64,000 bases of DNA from Acidobacteriota bacterium (GCA_021800255.1 JAJYZC010000006.1:1-64000), one strand, 5' to 3'; counted from the stretch's first letter, positions 1 through 9,019 are shown. The notes: generated by a model from the letters alone, not told the origin. A program made the numbers and translations.

Positions 1-587
1 GCTGATTCGGCGCTGCGCAGCGGCCAGCCGGTCATGCCGGGCATCACCCAGCCGTTCCGCTCGCCGTCGTCCGGCGCGGCGACGAGCAGGCTCACAATGG
101 GCCGCTCAATGTCTTCAGCGTGCGCCGGCGGATCCTGAGCCAGCACGGTTCCTTCGGGCACAAGCCCGTCGGGCAGCTCAGCCACCGTGCCCACCTCCAG
201 CCCCGCGCGCCGCACCGCCAACTCCGCAAACTGCTCTTGTTCACCGGCCGTGTCCGGCACATCCACCAACTGCGGTCCCAGACTCTCAGACACGCGCACG
301 CGCCACCCGCGCCGCACCACCATTGCGGGCGCGGGCGACTGCGAGAGGATATGCCCGGCGCTCACCTCGCCTGAATAGTAGCGATTATCCACCTCAAGGA
401 TCAGTCCCAGCCCCGCGGTTTCGCTGCGCGCCTGGACCACCGTCATTCCCTTCAGCGCTGGCACCTGGACCTCCGCGCCGTGGATGACGAGACGCATGGT
501 GACGATGGCCGATAGCAGCGCCACCGTTATCAGCAGCATCAGCAGCGCCGCCACCCGAAAGAAATTCACAATGGAACGGCCCATCAT
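1..587 (-). CDS. PASTA-domain membrane protein, C-terminus cut by window edge
   Basis: About 195 residues are visible and the reading frame runs off the left edge. Residues 8-31 form one hydrophobic membrane segment. They are followed by PASTA-type repeats at about 38-105 and 106-170, recognised by the pattern VPALKGMTVVQA...GLILEV...SGEVSAGHILSQSPAP and its weaker second copy. PASTA modules bind peptidoglycan or muropeptides, usually in PBPs and Ser/Thr kinases. No kinase or transpeptidase domain precedes them here, so this is a short membrane-anchored PASTA protein facing the periplasm. ATG at 587 is chosen because GGAGGTGA lies nine bases upstream. The second ATG at 584 is less well placed. 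The partner enzyme, if any, is unknown. Confidence 0.85.
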   Translation of the reverse strand, partial: MMGRSIVNFFRVAALLMLLITVALLSAIVTMRLVIHGAEVQVPALKGMTVVQARSETAGLGLILEVDNRYYSGEVSAGHILSQSPAPAMVVRRGWRVRVSESLGPQLVDVPDTAGEQEQFAELAVRRAGLEVGTVAELPDGLVPEGTVLAQDPPAHAEDIERPIVSLLVAAPDDGERNGWVMPGMTGWPLRSAES

Positions 588-623
588 GGCCGCGTATCAC
601 CTCCGGCAAATGCCATCTGTCCT

Positions 624-2081
624 CTATCGCGTATTATCCGTTACCGGCTCGGGATGGATCGTCACCCGCTCGACCTCAGGGCACTCCAGTTTGAAGCGGT
701 CTTCGAGCGCCGTAATCACCCGGTGCACCTGCCCCATGGGCAGATCGTCGGGCAGCGAGCAATGGCACGAAAGATGAATGTGATCGCCCGCGCGGCCCAC
801 CTTGATCTCATGCACGTCGGCGATCTCCGGGAGCTCGGCGGCCGCGTCGCGCATCGCCTGCTCAATCCGGCGGTCTTCTTCCACCATCTCTTCCGGCTGT
901 TCGACGGTGGCCGGCTCGCTCTCGATGTGCGTCAGAACCGAGTCGATCTCCGGCGCCGCGCGCAGAATCTCCGCCTCCATCGCGGTCACAAATTCGTGCG
1001 CGGCGCGCAGGGGCATCTTCTCGTCCAGCTCCAGGTGCTGCTCCACGCGCAGGCGCCCGTGGCGCGACTGCACGCTCAGCTCGTGAACGCTCACGTTGTG
1101 GCGCGCGGCTACCGCCCGCACCCGGTCGAAGACGCTCTCCGCGCGCGGCTCACGGGGCACGGTGTGGATGAGCACGTCGGCCTTGGGCAGCGCGCGCTGC
1201 GCCGCTTCCGTGGCCGCCTGCACCAGATCTTCGGTGTGTTCGAAGGTCGTGCGCCGCGGCAGCGCCAGCGTCAGGTCTGCGAAGTAGCGCCCGCCGGCGC
1301 GCCGCACACGCGCCTGCTCCACGCCCATCACCCCCGGCACCTGCTCTACCTCGCGCACCAGCCGCCGCCGCGTCTCGGCGGGAATCTCGTCGATCAGCGC
1401 GTCCACGGCTTCATGGCCCAGCCGTACCGTCATGCGCAGGATCATCACCGAGACCACCAGCGCCGCCGAGGGATCGGCGTAGCGCAGCCACGCGATGCCC
1501 AGCCGCTCTCCCATCCACGTGGCGCCCAGCCCCGCCAGCACCGCCAGCGTGGCCCAGATGTCGGAGCCGAAGTGGAAGGCGTCCGTGGCCAGCGCCGGCG
1601 ATCCCGTGCGCAGCGCCACCGCGCGCAGACGCCGCGAGCGCCACAAATCCACGCCGATCGACGCCAGCAGCACCAGCGCCGGCCACTGCGCATAGCGGAG
1701 TTCCACCGCGCGGTAGAATATCCGCTCCACCGCCTCCCAGACGATCCATACGCACGAAACGGCCATCAGCGCCGTCTCGCTCAACGCCGACAGGTTTTCC
1801 ACCTTGCCGTGGCCGTAGGTGTGGTCCTCGTCGGCGGGCTTGTCGCTCACCCGCACTGAAAAGTACGTGAGCGCCGCGCCCGCCAGGTCTAGCCCCGAGT
1901 GCGCCGCGTCAGACAGAACGCCCAACGATCCCGACGCCAGCCCAGCCGCCACCTTGAGCAGCGCCATCACGCCGGCAGCCAGCATCGAGTGCCGCGCCAC
2001 CTTCCGCTTTTCCGCCACAGCGGCGTCCATGCTCGCTCGCGGCAATCCGGAAACGGTCGAACTGGAGGCGGCTCGATCCAT
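624..2081 (-). CDS. Cation diffusion facilitator (CDF) family metal exporter with extended C-terminus
   Basis: Proton-coupled divalent metal (Zn/Fe/Mn type) exporter of the inner membrane. At 485 residues it is much longer than a usual CDF protein of about 300. Six membrane segments fill roughly residues 33-215. The site-A metal ligands fit the pattern HxxxD in TM2 (H61, D65) and HxxxD in TM5 (H170, D174). The remaining 250 residues contain three successive alpha/beta units that look like repeated CDF cytoplasmic dimerisation domains, ending in a His/Cys patch (HIHLSCHCS). The repeated domain is an inference from pattern. The start is seven bases after the ubiE stop, so the two genes are probably co-transcribed. 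The Shine-Dalgarno is weak, and ATG at 2030 is an alternative start. Confidence 0.9.
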   Translation of the reverse strand: MDRAASSSTVSGLPRASMDAAVAEKRKVARHSMLAAGVMALLKVAAGLASGSLGVLSDAAHSGLDLAGAALTYFSVRVSDKPADEDHTYGHGKVENLSALSETALMAVSCVWIVWEAVERIFYRAVELRYAQWPALVLLASIGVDLWRSRRLRAVALRTGSPALATDAFHFGSDIWATLAVLAGLGATWMGERLGIAWLRYADPSAALVVSVMILRMTVRLGHEAVDALIDEIPAETRRRLVREVEQVPGVMGVEQARVRRAGGRYFADLTLALPRRTTFEHTEDLVQAATEAAQRALPKADVLIHTVPREPRAESVFDRVRAVAARHNVSVHELSVQSRHGRLRVEQHLELDEKMPLRAAHEFVTAMEAEILRAAPEIDSVLTHIESEPATVEQPEEMVEEDRRIEQAMRDAAAELPEIADVHEIKVGRAGDHIHLSCHCSLPDDLPMGQVHRVITALEDRFKLECPEVERVTIHPEPVTDNTR

Positions 2082-2088
2082 GGCGCTC

Positions 2089-2913
2089 TTAGACTATAGG
2101 CGCGCGCGTACCAGAGTACAAGCCGGCGATCCCCAAGGTGTATGGCTGCCAGGCGCACTCCGCGTAGCCGTTGGCGCGCATCAGATCCAGCATCTCTGCG
2201 GGCGCGGGAAACCGCCCTACCGACGCGGGTAGATAATGGTAGGGGCTATGTTCGCCCTCTCCCCCCGAGCCGCCGGGAACTGGTCCCAAAATCAGCCGCC
2301 CGATGGCCGGCAGCAGGCGCCGGAAGTACACCGCGTAAGCCTTGCCGATGATCCCTCCCGGCTCGCTGAACTCCAGAATTCCCAACTGCCCGCCCGGCTT
2401 CAGTACGCGGTGGAACTCACGCAGCCCCTCGGCGTAGTTAGCCAGGTTGCGGAATCCGAAGGCAGTCACAATCAGGTCGAGCGACGCGTCGCGCAGCGGC
2501 AGGCGCAGCGCGTCAGCCTCAATGGGAACGGCATAAGGCTCCGCCGGCTCGCCCGCGTCCGCTCCCGCCCCGCGAAAGCGCGGCCCGCCAAACTTCCGCG
2601 CTCCCCGCGTCAGCATCTCGCGTGCGAAGTCCGCCGCCAGCACCGGCCGCGCGCCCGGTGGCCGGTGCCGCAAGAGCGCCATGGTCATGTCGCCCGTGCC
2701 GCAGCAGATGTCCAGCACAGCCGCTTCGGGCCGGATGAGCACCGTCCGGAATCGCCGCGCCGCCCGCCGCCACCACAGCCGGTCCACATTCGCGCTGAGC
2801 ACGTGATTGAGCAGGTCGTAGCGCGGCGCAATGGTGTCGAACATCTGGCGCACGGCCCGCGCCGCGCCGGCTTCGTCCGTTGCGCCCTGCGGTCTGGCCC
2901 CGGTTGCGGGCAT
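2089..2913 (-). CDS. ubiE: Demethylmenaquinone/ubiquinone C-methyltransferase UbiE/MenG
   Basis: SAM-dependent methyltransferase that makes menaquinone from demethylmenaquinone, the last step of quinone synthesis. That quinone feeds the bd and bc/caa3 oxidases encoded in this window. 274 residues. The N-terminal FDTIAPRYDLLNHVLS and WWRR segments, the SAM motif LDICCGTGD and the motif TAFGFRNLANY...LKPGG are diagnostic of the family. There is a roughly 15-residue insertion (GGPRFRGAGADAGEPAE region) before the post-motif II strand, absent from the compact family members. ATG at 2913 has GAGG seven bases upstream. An in-frame extension to 3276 is open but looks non-coding. Confidence 0.95.
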   Translation of the reverse strand: MPATGARPQGATDEAGAARAVRQMFDTIAPRYDLLNHVLSANVDRLWWRRAARRFRTVLIRPEAAVLDICCGTGDMTMALLRHRPPGARPVLAADFAREMLTRGARKFGGPRFRGAGADAGEPAEPYAVPIEADALRLPLRDASLDLIVTAFGFRNLANYAEGLREFHRVLKPGGQLGILEFSEPGGIIGKAYAVYFRRLLPAIGRLILGPVPGGSGGEGEHSPYHYLPASVGRFPAPAEMLDLMRANGYAECAWQPYTLGIAGLYSGTRAPIV

Positions 2914-3160
2914 CTGCTTACCTCGTAAACTCCTGCGCGAAAAAACGAGAGCTTGGGCCGTGCTCTTCCAGCGCCCGCTTCTCCATCCTATCGTGTGGGA
3001 AGGCCATGAACGGGGCCAGCCGGCGGCGATGGGCGGGCAGTAGACGCTGGTGGCGGCGCCGGAACAATCTCTATGCACGAGCTCATAGACGCATGGTTTG
3101 TAAGTGCGTCCCCATTTGGCTCCGGGATCGACGGCGCTGCGCCATGTTTGAAATGGCTCC

Positions 3161-4285
3161 TCAGCCGCCCTGCTCCTCATGAACAATCTCCTCGTAAAAC
3201 TCACAGTAGCGGTCCACCACGCTCTTCTCTTCAAAGCGCCGTAAATTCGCAAAGCCGGCGGCGCGCAGGGACTCACGGTCTTTCAGCCCGGCGAGAATGG
3301 CCGCCGCCGATTGTTCTGGATCAGAAGGATCGATAAAAACCGCGGCTTCTCCGGCCACCTCCGACATCGGGGGACGCCCCGTCGTAATCACCGGACAGCC
3401 GCACGCCTGCGCCTCCAGAATTGGCCAACCAAAGCCTTCCTCGATGGAGGGGAAGAGCAAAGCGTGCGCGTTCGTGTAGAGCGCCTGCAGTTCGCCGTTC
3501 GATATGTTGTTAGCTTCGACAATTTTTTCAGCCAGCTTTTCTTCCCGAACGATAGAACGCATGGCTGGAGTCCAAGGCGCCCCAGCCAACACCAGGCGGA
3601 AACGGGAATACTCCGCCGTCGCAGTGAGCCGCGCAAAAATGCGCAGGGCGCCTGCCCGGTTCTTGTACCAGGAATTATTGCCAACATGGAGCAAATAGAG
3701 ATCGCCGCGCCGCAAGCCAAAGCGCGCAAGCAGGCTGCCGGAGTCCGCGCCGGAGGGCCGATAGCTCCAGGTCAAGGTATGAGGAATTACCCTTACACCG
3801 GCACCGGTGCCGCCCGTTATGGACTTCAGATCGCTGGCCGTTTTGGAGGAGATACAGATTACATGGGCCGCGCGGCGCAACTCCGATAGTATCCATCGCT
3901 GCAGCACGCGCCCAGACCATCCAGTAACCGCCTCTGGGAATTCGCCTCTGGCGCTACGGATAGCAATGAGATCGTGACAGGTAATGAGGTTTGGCCGTTT
4001 CCGCACGGGAGCGAGGTACATGGAGTTGGAGTGATCGAGAACATGCACCAGTTGGTAATGGGGCGCCAGACGGCGGAGGCGCAGCGGGAAGAAGAGGAAT
4101 TTGTCGAGATAGCCGGTATATTTGATTATCGCGCGCCCGCGGGCCAGCCTTGAGAAAAATACGGGCGGCCGGACAAGAGTGACCCGGTGGCCTCGCGCCG
4201 TGAGTGCGCGTTCGAGCCAAGACGCATAGCGTTGCATACTCTGCGAGCCATCGGGAACATAATTACCGACGAGAAGAATGCGCAT
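3161..4285 (-). CDS. Glycosyltransferase family 4 (GT-B fold)
   Basis: 374 residues. The N-terminal Rossmann half starts MRILLVGNYVPDGSQSMQRY with a nucleotide-independent acceptor fold. The C-terminal half carries the GT4 signature E-x7-E (E283 and E291, within EEGFGWPILEAQACGCPVI) that contacts the sugar-nucleotide donor. Substrate cannot be told. A role in exopolysaccharide, O-antigen or glycolipid synthesis is the usual one for such solitary genes. No other polysaccharide genes flank it. ATG at 4285 is chosen because the GT-B fold begins exactly there, and a GGAG lies about 12 bases upstream. Confidence 0.9.
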   Translation of the reverse strand: MRILLVGNYVPDGSQSMQRYASWLERALTARGHRVTLVRPPVFFSRLARGRAIIKYTGYLDKFLFFPLRLRRLAPHYQLVHVLDHSNSMYLAPVRKRPNLITCHDLIAIRSARGEFPEAVTGWSGRVLQRWILSELRRAAHVICISSKTASDLKSITGGTGAGVRVIPHTLTWSYRPSGADSGSLLARFGLRRGDLYLLHVGNNSWYKNRAGALRIFARLTATAEYSRFRLVLAGAPWTPAMRSIVREEKLAEKIVEANNISNGELQALYTNAHALLFPSIEEGFGWPILEAQACGCPVITTGRPPMSEVAGEAAVFIDPSDPEQSAAAILAGLKDRESLRAAGFANLRRFEEKSVVDRYCEFYEEIVHEEQGG

Positions 4286-4676
4286 CGGCCAAACACGCTC
4301 CAATCCCGGATTCAGGTTCGGACTGAACTGTATTGTTGTACGCCTTCTACCCGGCTCGTACCTGCAGAAGGTTCTCAAGCTGCGAAGGGATGGCGCGCTC
4401 CTACTCCGGCTGATAGACGGCAAAAATCACCCATTGCGCCTCCATGCCGAACAGGGAAATCGAAGTTCTAGGAGGTCTCGTCCGCGCTGCGCGCCTCCAT
4501 TTCACTGCGGCAGCTCCAGCTTAGCACGTCCCCGTTGCAGACGCTGACGCGGCTGGTCTTGTGCGCCTGCAGGAACTCAAAGAGATGATTCCGCTTCTTC
4601 GCGGAGATTCCGATTGTTCCGGGAGCACGTTGCAGGGGCGCAGAAGTTCTGCAACCATTCCTATTGCCATGCGTTG
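4286..4676. other. Intergenic stretch without a convincing gene
   Basis: 391 bases between two leftward genes. No reading frame with codon bias or a ribosome site was found on either strand. A near-perfect inverted repeat GCAGAA-G-TTCTGC lies at 4640-4652, just past the stop of the AAA+ gene, inside a longer GTTGCAG/CTGCAAC pair. It has no T-run, so it is not a standard terminator. Confidence 0.5.
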
Positions 4677-5606
4677 TCAGTGGGCCAGGAGGGATTCGTT
4701 GCCCAGAATGCGGTAGAGCGTGGAGCGGCTGATCTGAAGCTGGCGGGCGGAGCGCAGCTTGTTGCCGCGATTCAAATCCAGAACATACTGCACATGGTGC
4801 CGGATCACGGCGTCCAACGCCAGGCTTTCGGGACGAACGGCGGGTTGTTGTTCGGGCAAAGGTTCGTCCCCGCTCGGCAAGGCCAGGTCAATGGGCCGGA
4901 TCACGCCGTTCCCTGTTTCTAATAAAGCTGCTTCCAGAACGCTGGCCAGCTCGCGTACGTTGCCCGGCCAGTTATGTTGCAACAGCCGCGCCAGCGCGCC
5001 GGGCCCCAGCGCCACCGGCCGGTGCTGATAGCGCGCGCAGATGCGCTCCAGCAACGACTGCGCCAGCGGCGCAACGTCTTCGCGGCGCATGCGCAAGGGC
5101 GGGATGGCAAAGCGAATGGCGGTGAGACGAAATGCCAGATCGGGCAGAAGAAGCCCTTGGCCGGCCATCTGGCGCAGCGATGTCTGCGACGAAGCCAGCA
5201 GCACGGCGCGCCCCGGCGGCCGGTCCTGGAGATTCTTTAGCACGCCCAGCAACAGCCCCTGGCCAGGCGGCGCGAGCAGATCGACACGATCCAGGTAGGT
5301 GAAGCCGGCCAGGGTCGCAGGATCGGCGTCGGTGACCAGCCATTCGCGTGCATCGCGGCGCTGAAATCTTGTGCTCGAAAGCGGCGAGCGGCTAAAGATG
5401 TAGCGCGCCAGCGTGTGCTTGCCGGTGCCGTGCTCACCCTCGATGGTGGCAACTTGCAGGTGAGGCGCGGCCATCTCGGCCTGCATCAACAGCTTGCGCC
5501 ATGCCGCGCTCACGCCCACCACCGGCACAGCGGATGCAGAGTCCAGCTCCACAAGCGTCAGTCCGGATACGGGAGGCTGAGTCTGATACTGAACAGTGCT
5601 ATGCAT
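4677..5606 (-). CDS. Sigma54-activator-like AAA+ protein with Fis-type HTH, lacking GAFTGA
   Basis: 309 residues. Walker A is GEHGTGKH (57-64). The Walker B equivalent is TYLDRVDLL (103-111), where the catalytic Glu of LDEI is replaced by Arg. Sensor and arginine-finger segments (PDLAFRL, IPPLRMRREDV) and the LNWPGNVREL-like AAA+ lid match NtrC/PspF proteins. The region between Walker A and B, where GAFTGA loop L1 should contact sigma54, is deleted. The C-terminus has a Fis-type helix-turn-helix (SARQLQISRSTLYRIL). It therefore probably binds DNA but does not remodel sigma54 holoenzyme. That functional conclusion is inference. TTG at 5615 (GAGG five bases upstream) is a competing start. Confidence 0.8.
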   Translation of the reverse strand: MHSTVQYQTQPPVSGLTLVELDSASAVPVVGVSAAWRKLLMQAEMAAPHLQVATIEGEHGTGKHTLARYIFSRSPLSSTRFQRRDAREWLVTDADPATLAGFTYLDRVDLLAPPGQGLLLGVLKNLQDRPPGRAVLLASSQTSLRQMAGQGLLLPDLAFRLTAIRFAIPPLRMRREDVAPLAQSLLERICARYQHRPVALGPGALARLLQHNWPGNVRELASVLEAALLETGNGVIRPIDLALPSGDEPLPEQQPAVRPESLALDAVIRHHVQYVLDLNRGNKLRSARQLQISRSTLYRILGNESLLAH

Positions 5607-5916
5607 GGACCTCAACGCGCCTCGTCTCCGTGGCCGGGAGCTGTATCAAGCCGACACGGGGTTCATCGGCGCTGCCAGCCAAAACATGAACCCAGGAAAT
5701 CCTCAACCGGATGGGCGCGTTTAGGTTTGGCCGCAGGCGGCAGGAAGAGATTTCCCGCCGGCGCCATCGGCGCGCTTATCCCATCGCGGCGGCCGCTGCT
5801 CCGGCCGCAGCGCCGCCAATCACTGTTCAACGACTCCCTGTTACGGCGCATTTTCGGCCAGCGTAATCGGTTTGCATGGAATACTGAGGAAGAAACGGTT
5901 CGAGGGGGTAGATCCC
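5607..5916. promoter_or_regulatory. Divergent intergenic region between the AAA+ gene and the SDR gene
   Basis: 310 bases with no supported gene. It must hold the promoters of both divergent genes, but no clear -35/-10 pair can be named. The SDR gene has a strong ribosome site (GAGGGGGT at 5902-5909). Confidence 0.35.
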
Positions 5917-6636
5917 GTGGTCATTGACTTCTCTGAAAAGGTGGTTCTTGTGGCCGGCGGCACTGGCGGGCTGGGGCGCGCGGTGAGCCTGGCGTTTCTC
6001 GCGCACGGAGCCCGCGTGGCCGTTACCTGGCGCCGCGAAGATGAATTTCTGGCTCTCAAGAATGCCTCTGCCGAAGGCGCGCACCGGCTGGCGGGCTTCC
6101 AGGTGAATGCCACTGATGTGCGCGAGGCGCTGAACCTCGCCGATCAAATCCTGTCCCGCTGGAATCGCTTGGATGTGCTGGTGAATGCGGTAGGCGGCTA
6201 TGCCGGCGGCATTCCATTATGGGAACTCGAGCCGCAGGTTTTTGAGCGCATGTTGGACCTGAATCTGCGCGCGACCTATGCATTGGCGCGGGCCGTCGCC
6301 CCCTCGATGATGGCGCGCAAGAGCGGCGTGATCGTCAACGTAGCTTCCCGTGCGGCTTGGGAACACGCCGCCGGCGCCTCCGCCTACGCAGCTTCGAAGG
6401 CCGCGGCGGTGGCCCTCATCGACTCGCTCGCCGCCGACCTCGCCGGTACAGGTGTTCGCGTCAACTCCATCCTGCCTTCGATCATCGACACCGAGGCCAA
6501 CCGCAAGGCCATGCCCCAAGCGGACTTTTCCAAGTGGCCCAAGCCCGAGGAGATTGCCGAAGCTGTGCTCTTGCTGGCCAGCGACGCCGCGCGCGTCATT
6601 CACGGCGCGGCTATCCCGGTGTTTGGAAACCGGTGA
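5917..6636 (+). CDS. Short-chain dehydrogenase/reductase (SDR, classical type)
   Basis: NAD(P)-dependent oxidoreductase of 239 residues. The cofactor motif is AGGTGGLG (13-20). NAVGG (90-94) replaces the usual NNAG, and the catalytic tetrad is N116, S144, Y157 and K161 (AYAASK). Substrate is not evident. The FabG-like length and the ending ...IHGAAIPVFGNR fit the broad 3-oxoacyl reductase-like group. The GTG at 5917 is preferred over TTG at 5872 because GAGGGGGT lies seven bases before it and the first beta strand (KVVLVAGG) follows at once. A strong hairpin lies 70 bases downstream, but its T-run is on the other strand. Confidence 0.9.
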   Translation: MVIDFSEKVVLVAGGTGGLGRAVSLAFLAHGARVAVTWRREDEFLALKNASAEGAHRLAGFQVNATDVREALNLADQILSRWNRLDVLVNAVGGYAGGIPLWELEPQVFERMLDLNLRATYALARAVAPSMMARKSGVIVNVASRAAWEHAAGASAYAASKAAAVALIDSLAADLAGTGVRVNSILPSIIDTEANRKAMPQADFSKWPKPEEIAEAVLLLASDAARVIHGAAIPVFGNR

Positions 6637-6706
6637 ATCTCCGCCGGATAGACCTTCTGTGGTTGCGCAATGGGGTGCGCACCTGCCCATCCGTCACGTT
6701 GCAGGC

Positions 6707-6736
6707 AAAAAACGGCCCCCGTTTTTGGCGGGGGCC
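6707..6736 (-). terminator. Rho-independent terminator for the leftward OmpA-like gene
   Basis: On the minus strand an 8-bp perfect stem, GGCCCCCG paired with CGGGGGCC around a 7-base loop, is followed by G and a run of six T (plus-strand A6 at 6707-6712). It lies about 100 bases after the OmpA-like stop and faces the SDR gene. It therefore separates the convergent pair. Confidence 0.75.
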
Positions 6737-6838
6737 AAGTTGCCTTGGTTCTCTCGCGTTGCGAGAGCTTGATTGGCGGCCTAACGGCGGGGTGGCCGTC
6801 GGCGCGGAGCGCAGCCTCGGGGGAGGATGGCCGCGATC

Positions 6839-7756
6839 TTACGGCTGCTCCGTGCCGGTCGAGGCAGTGGTCCCCTGGGGCGGAGCCGCTGCCTGGGCCG
6901 CCAAACTGTTTTCCATCAACCGAATCTGCACGCTGCCGGTTCTGATCCTTTCGGGCGCTCCACTTGCAGCGCCGTTTTCATCTCCGGTAGAGGCAAGGGG
7001 TGCATTACCCAGGGCCACGAAGCGCATACGGTAGATGGGAATCTGGTGCTGAATCACGAGGTATCGCTCGACGGATTCCGCCAGACGCTCGGAGGCCTGG
7101 ATGCCGGCGCTGCCGCCGAGCGGGGAATGCGCATCCATCTCCAGGATGTAGCCATCGCGGCCAGTGAGGCCGGCGGCGAGGCCGTCGAGCTGTTCACGAG
7201 TCGCATCGGTCAACACCGGGCTGTCGCCGTCGAAGACAACGGAAAGAGCGGAAACCTGATGGTATTGATCGAGACCGTCAACGGTGGCGTTCAACTGGTT
7301 CACGTGGTTCGCCGCCTGTTCCGCGGTGGAATCGGCCGCCTGCGCCTGATTGCCTGCGCTGGTGGCTGTCTGATTAGCTGCGTCGGCTGCGTCTTGCGCC
7401 TTGCGAATGCCGGCCTGCGCCCGCTGATCTACATCCTTGATGTCGCGCGCGTTCCTGGCATTCACTTCATCCAGTTCGCTGAGCTGATCTTTGATCGAAG
7501 CCAGGTGCCTCCTGACCCATTTTTTGCGGGCAAAGGGGTTAACGCGCCCCCAGAACCCCTCCTTTGGAGGAGGCGGCACGGTCACCTGGGAAAGGGCCTG
7601 CTGCTGCGCCGCCGAAGGGGGTGTATCCTGGCCCGCACTGGCCGTCGAGGAGGACTGCTGCGCCCCGGCTGGGATGGCAATGGCCGAGGCTAGGATAAGC
7701 AGGGCGCATGACCGGAAAAATGCGCCCGTAGCACAATCATGATGGTGACGCTTCAT
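6839..7756 (-). CDS. OmpA-family outer-membrane/periplasmic protein with coiled-coil segment
   Basis: 305 residues. A signal peptide covers about 1-32 (hydrophobic LLILASAIAIPAGA, cleavage near AGA-QQ). A Pro-rich linker is followed by a charged then Ala-rich coiled coil at about 84-165 (IKDQLSELDEVNARNARDIKDVD), resembling Lpp-type helices. The C-terminal OmpA/MotB-like peptidoglycan-binding module spans about 168-255 (VVFDGDSPVLT...IQASERLAESVERYLV...RMRFVALGNAP), then a variable Ala/Thr tail. It likely ties the envelope to peptidoglycan. ATG at 7756 begins the signal peptide; the frame is open upstream but shows no ribosome site there. Confidence 0.85.
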   Translation of the reverse strand: MKRHHHDCATGAFFRSCALLILASAIAIPAGAQQSSSTASAGQDTPPSAAQQQALSQVTVPPPPKEGFWGRVNPFARKKWVRRHLASIKDQLSELDEVNARNARDIKDVDQRAQAGIRKAQDAADAANQTATSAGNQAQAADSTAEQAANHVNQLNATVDGLDQYHQVSALSVVFDGDSPVLTDATREQLDGLAAGLTGRDGYILEMDAHSPLGGSAGIQASERLAESVERYLVIQHQIPIYRMRFVALGNAPLASTGDENGAASGAPERIRTGSVQIRLMENSLAAQAAAPPQGTTASTGTEQP

Positions 7757-8008
7757 GGAACCAAACCTCGTGGACCCGGTGTGCGCAAACCCTGAGAAGG
7801 TGTGCGAAGCGCCTGTCGCCATGAGGGATAGCACGGCCTATGCCAAAGTGAGCGTGTACTACTGATGATGCGTAAATTATTGAAAAACTAGCAGTTGATA
7901 AAAGAAGTCGCGTCCGAATGGGGTGCCGTGGCGTCTTCAGCGCCCTCCCCTTCATGTAAATTTTGCGCGGCTGAGTAGTTTCTACCGTGTCAGGTCAGGA
8001 TTGAACGC

Positions 8009-8530
8009 CTACTTTGTCTCGACTTGGACGATGCGGACTTCGGGCATGACGTTGTTCCAGGTGGAGGCGAGGGTATCGAAGATGAGGCGGAAGTCATGGC
8101 CTTGGCCGGGCTGGAGCGGATCGGCAGAGACGGGCTCCACATCAACATACGGCTGGCGCGTGCGGATGAATTTGAGGGGCTGGGTTTCGTTTTGGGCCAC
8201 CTTTCCGCTGAAGTCGCGGAACAGAACCTGGACTTCGATTCCGGTGACGGTCCGGTTACCCTTGTTGACGATGTGCCCATCGAGATAGGTAACCTTGCCG
8301 CCGAGAAAGTTGGCCGACTCGCTCATCGACAGGTTGGAGATGGGGAGATTAGCCGCGTAGGGGGCGAGCGGAGCGTTGATGGGCGTTACCTGGACCTCGC
8401 TTTTGCCATGCTGAAAAACCACGGCCAGAAAGATCGCGACCGCGACCACGGTGCCGGCGGCCACGGCCAGCGGTATCCAGTTGCGCTCAGGCGGCGCGGC
8501 GGGACGGATAAGCTGCGGACCAGTGCTCAC
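8009..8530 (-). CDS. Membrane-anchored protein with DUF2393-like domain
   Basis: 173 residues. One membrane helix at about 20-39 (IPLAVAAGTVVAVAIFLAVVF) is followed by an Ig-like beta-sandwich of about 130 residues. Its pattern (LSMSESANFLGGKVTYLDGHIVNKGNRTVTG) resembles the DUF2393 / FxLYD-type domains common in Acidobacteria. Function is unknown. Such domains face the periplasm and often recur near envelope genes. The start codon is GTG at 8530 with AGGTG about 14 bases upstream. It is oriented with the OmpA-like gene but lies 250 bases away, so a shared operon is uncertain. Confidence 0.75.
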   Translation of the reverse strand: MSTGPQLIRPAAPPERNWIPLAVAAGTVVAVAIFLAVVFQHGKSEVQVTPINAPLAPYAANLPISNLSMSESANFLGGKVTYLDGHIVNKGNRTVTGIEVQVLFRDFSGKVAQNETQPLKFIRTRQPYVDVEPVSADPLQPGQGHDFRLIFDTLASTWNNVMPEVRIVQVETK

Positions 8531-8834
8531 GACCGAGATTGTACACCTGTTACTGAAGGTATACGCCGGGCTTCCAAGGTTCGGGCAAAAAGGTGCAGAA
8601 TCCTATCGGGAGGGTCGATAGGGAAGACAAAGCCACGAGAAGCAGCAGGCAGAAAGTTGAAGCCAGTGGCTGGCGGTCCACGATGTCGAATTTTTTGTAC
8701 CTTAGCCGGAGATGCGGCGTCTAAGGAGCAAAGCGATTCGCACCAGTGAGAACCGGAAAAGCGAACGGCAGGCGGCTTTTGCCGCAAGATACTGGAATTT
8801 GCCTTTAGCGAGAGGTATGGAAAGGCGGCCAACG
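8531..8834. other. Intergenic region with one short hairpin
   Basis: 304 bases without a supported gene. A 7-bp inverted repeat CCTATCG/CGATAGG (8602-8608 and 8616-8622) forms a small hairpin with no T-run. Confidence 0.4.
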
Positions 8835-8981
8835 ATGCGACCCTCCCCCCAAACCGGACCTGTTTGTCAGCTCACGTTGGCTGGCGGATTCCGCGCTCCG
8901 CGCCAGACGGCCGAGATCGTGTACAAGGGCATGACCATCGCAGCGGTGCTGTTGCTGCTCAGCAGCCTTTGGGCGTTCTGA
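8835..8981 (+). CDS. Possible small single-pass membrane protein
   Basis: A 48-residue frame. An Arg/Pro-rich N-terminus is followed by a final hydrophobic helix (MTIAAVLLLLSSLWAF) that ends on aromatic residues, as in tail-anchored small membrane proteins. An AAAGG sits nine bases before ATG 8835. An in-frame ATG at 8817 is the alternative start. It is isolated between two leftward genes and codes on the opposite strand. Nothing but the C-terminal helix and the ribosome site supports it, so it may be spurious. Confidence 0.35.
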   Translation: MRPSPQTGPVCQLTLAGGFRAPRQTAEIVYKGMTIAAVLLLLSSLWAF

Positions 8982-9019
8982 GACCGAAGCGGTGAGGCGG
9001 CGCACGGCTTGGTTTCCGG

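Noticed and set aside
4640..4652. GCAGAAGTTCTGC inverted repeat as terminator of the AAA+ gene
   Set aside because: No T-run follows on either strand and the stem is only six base pairs.
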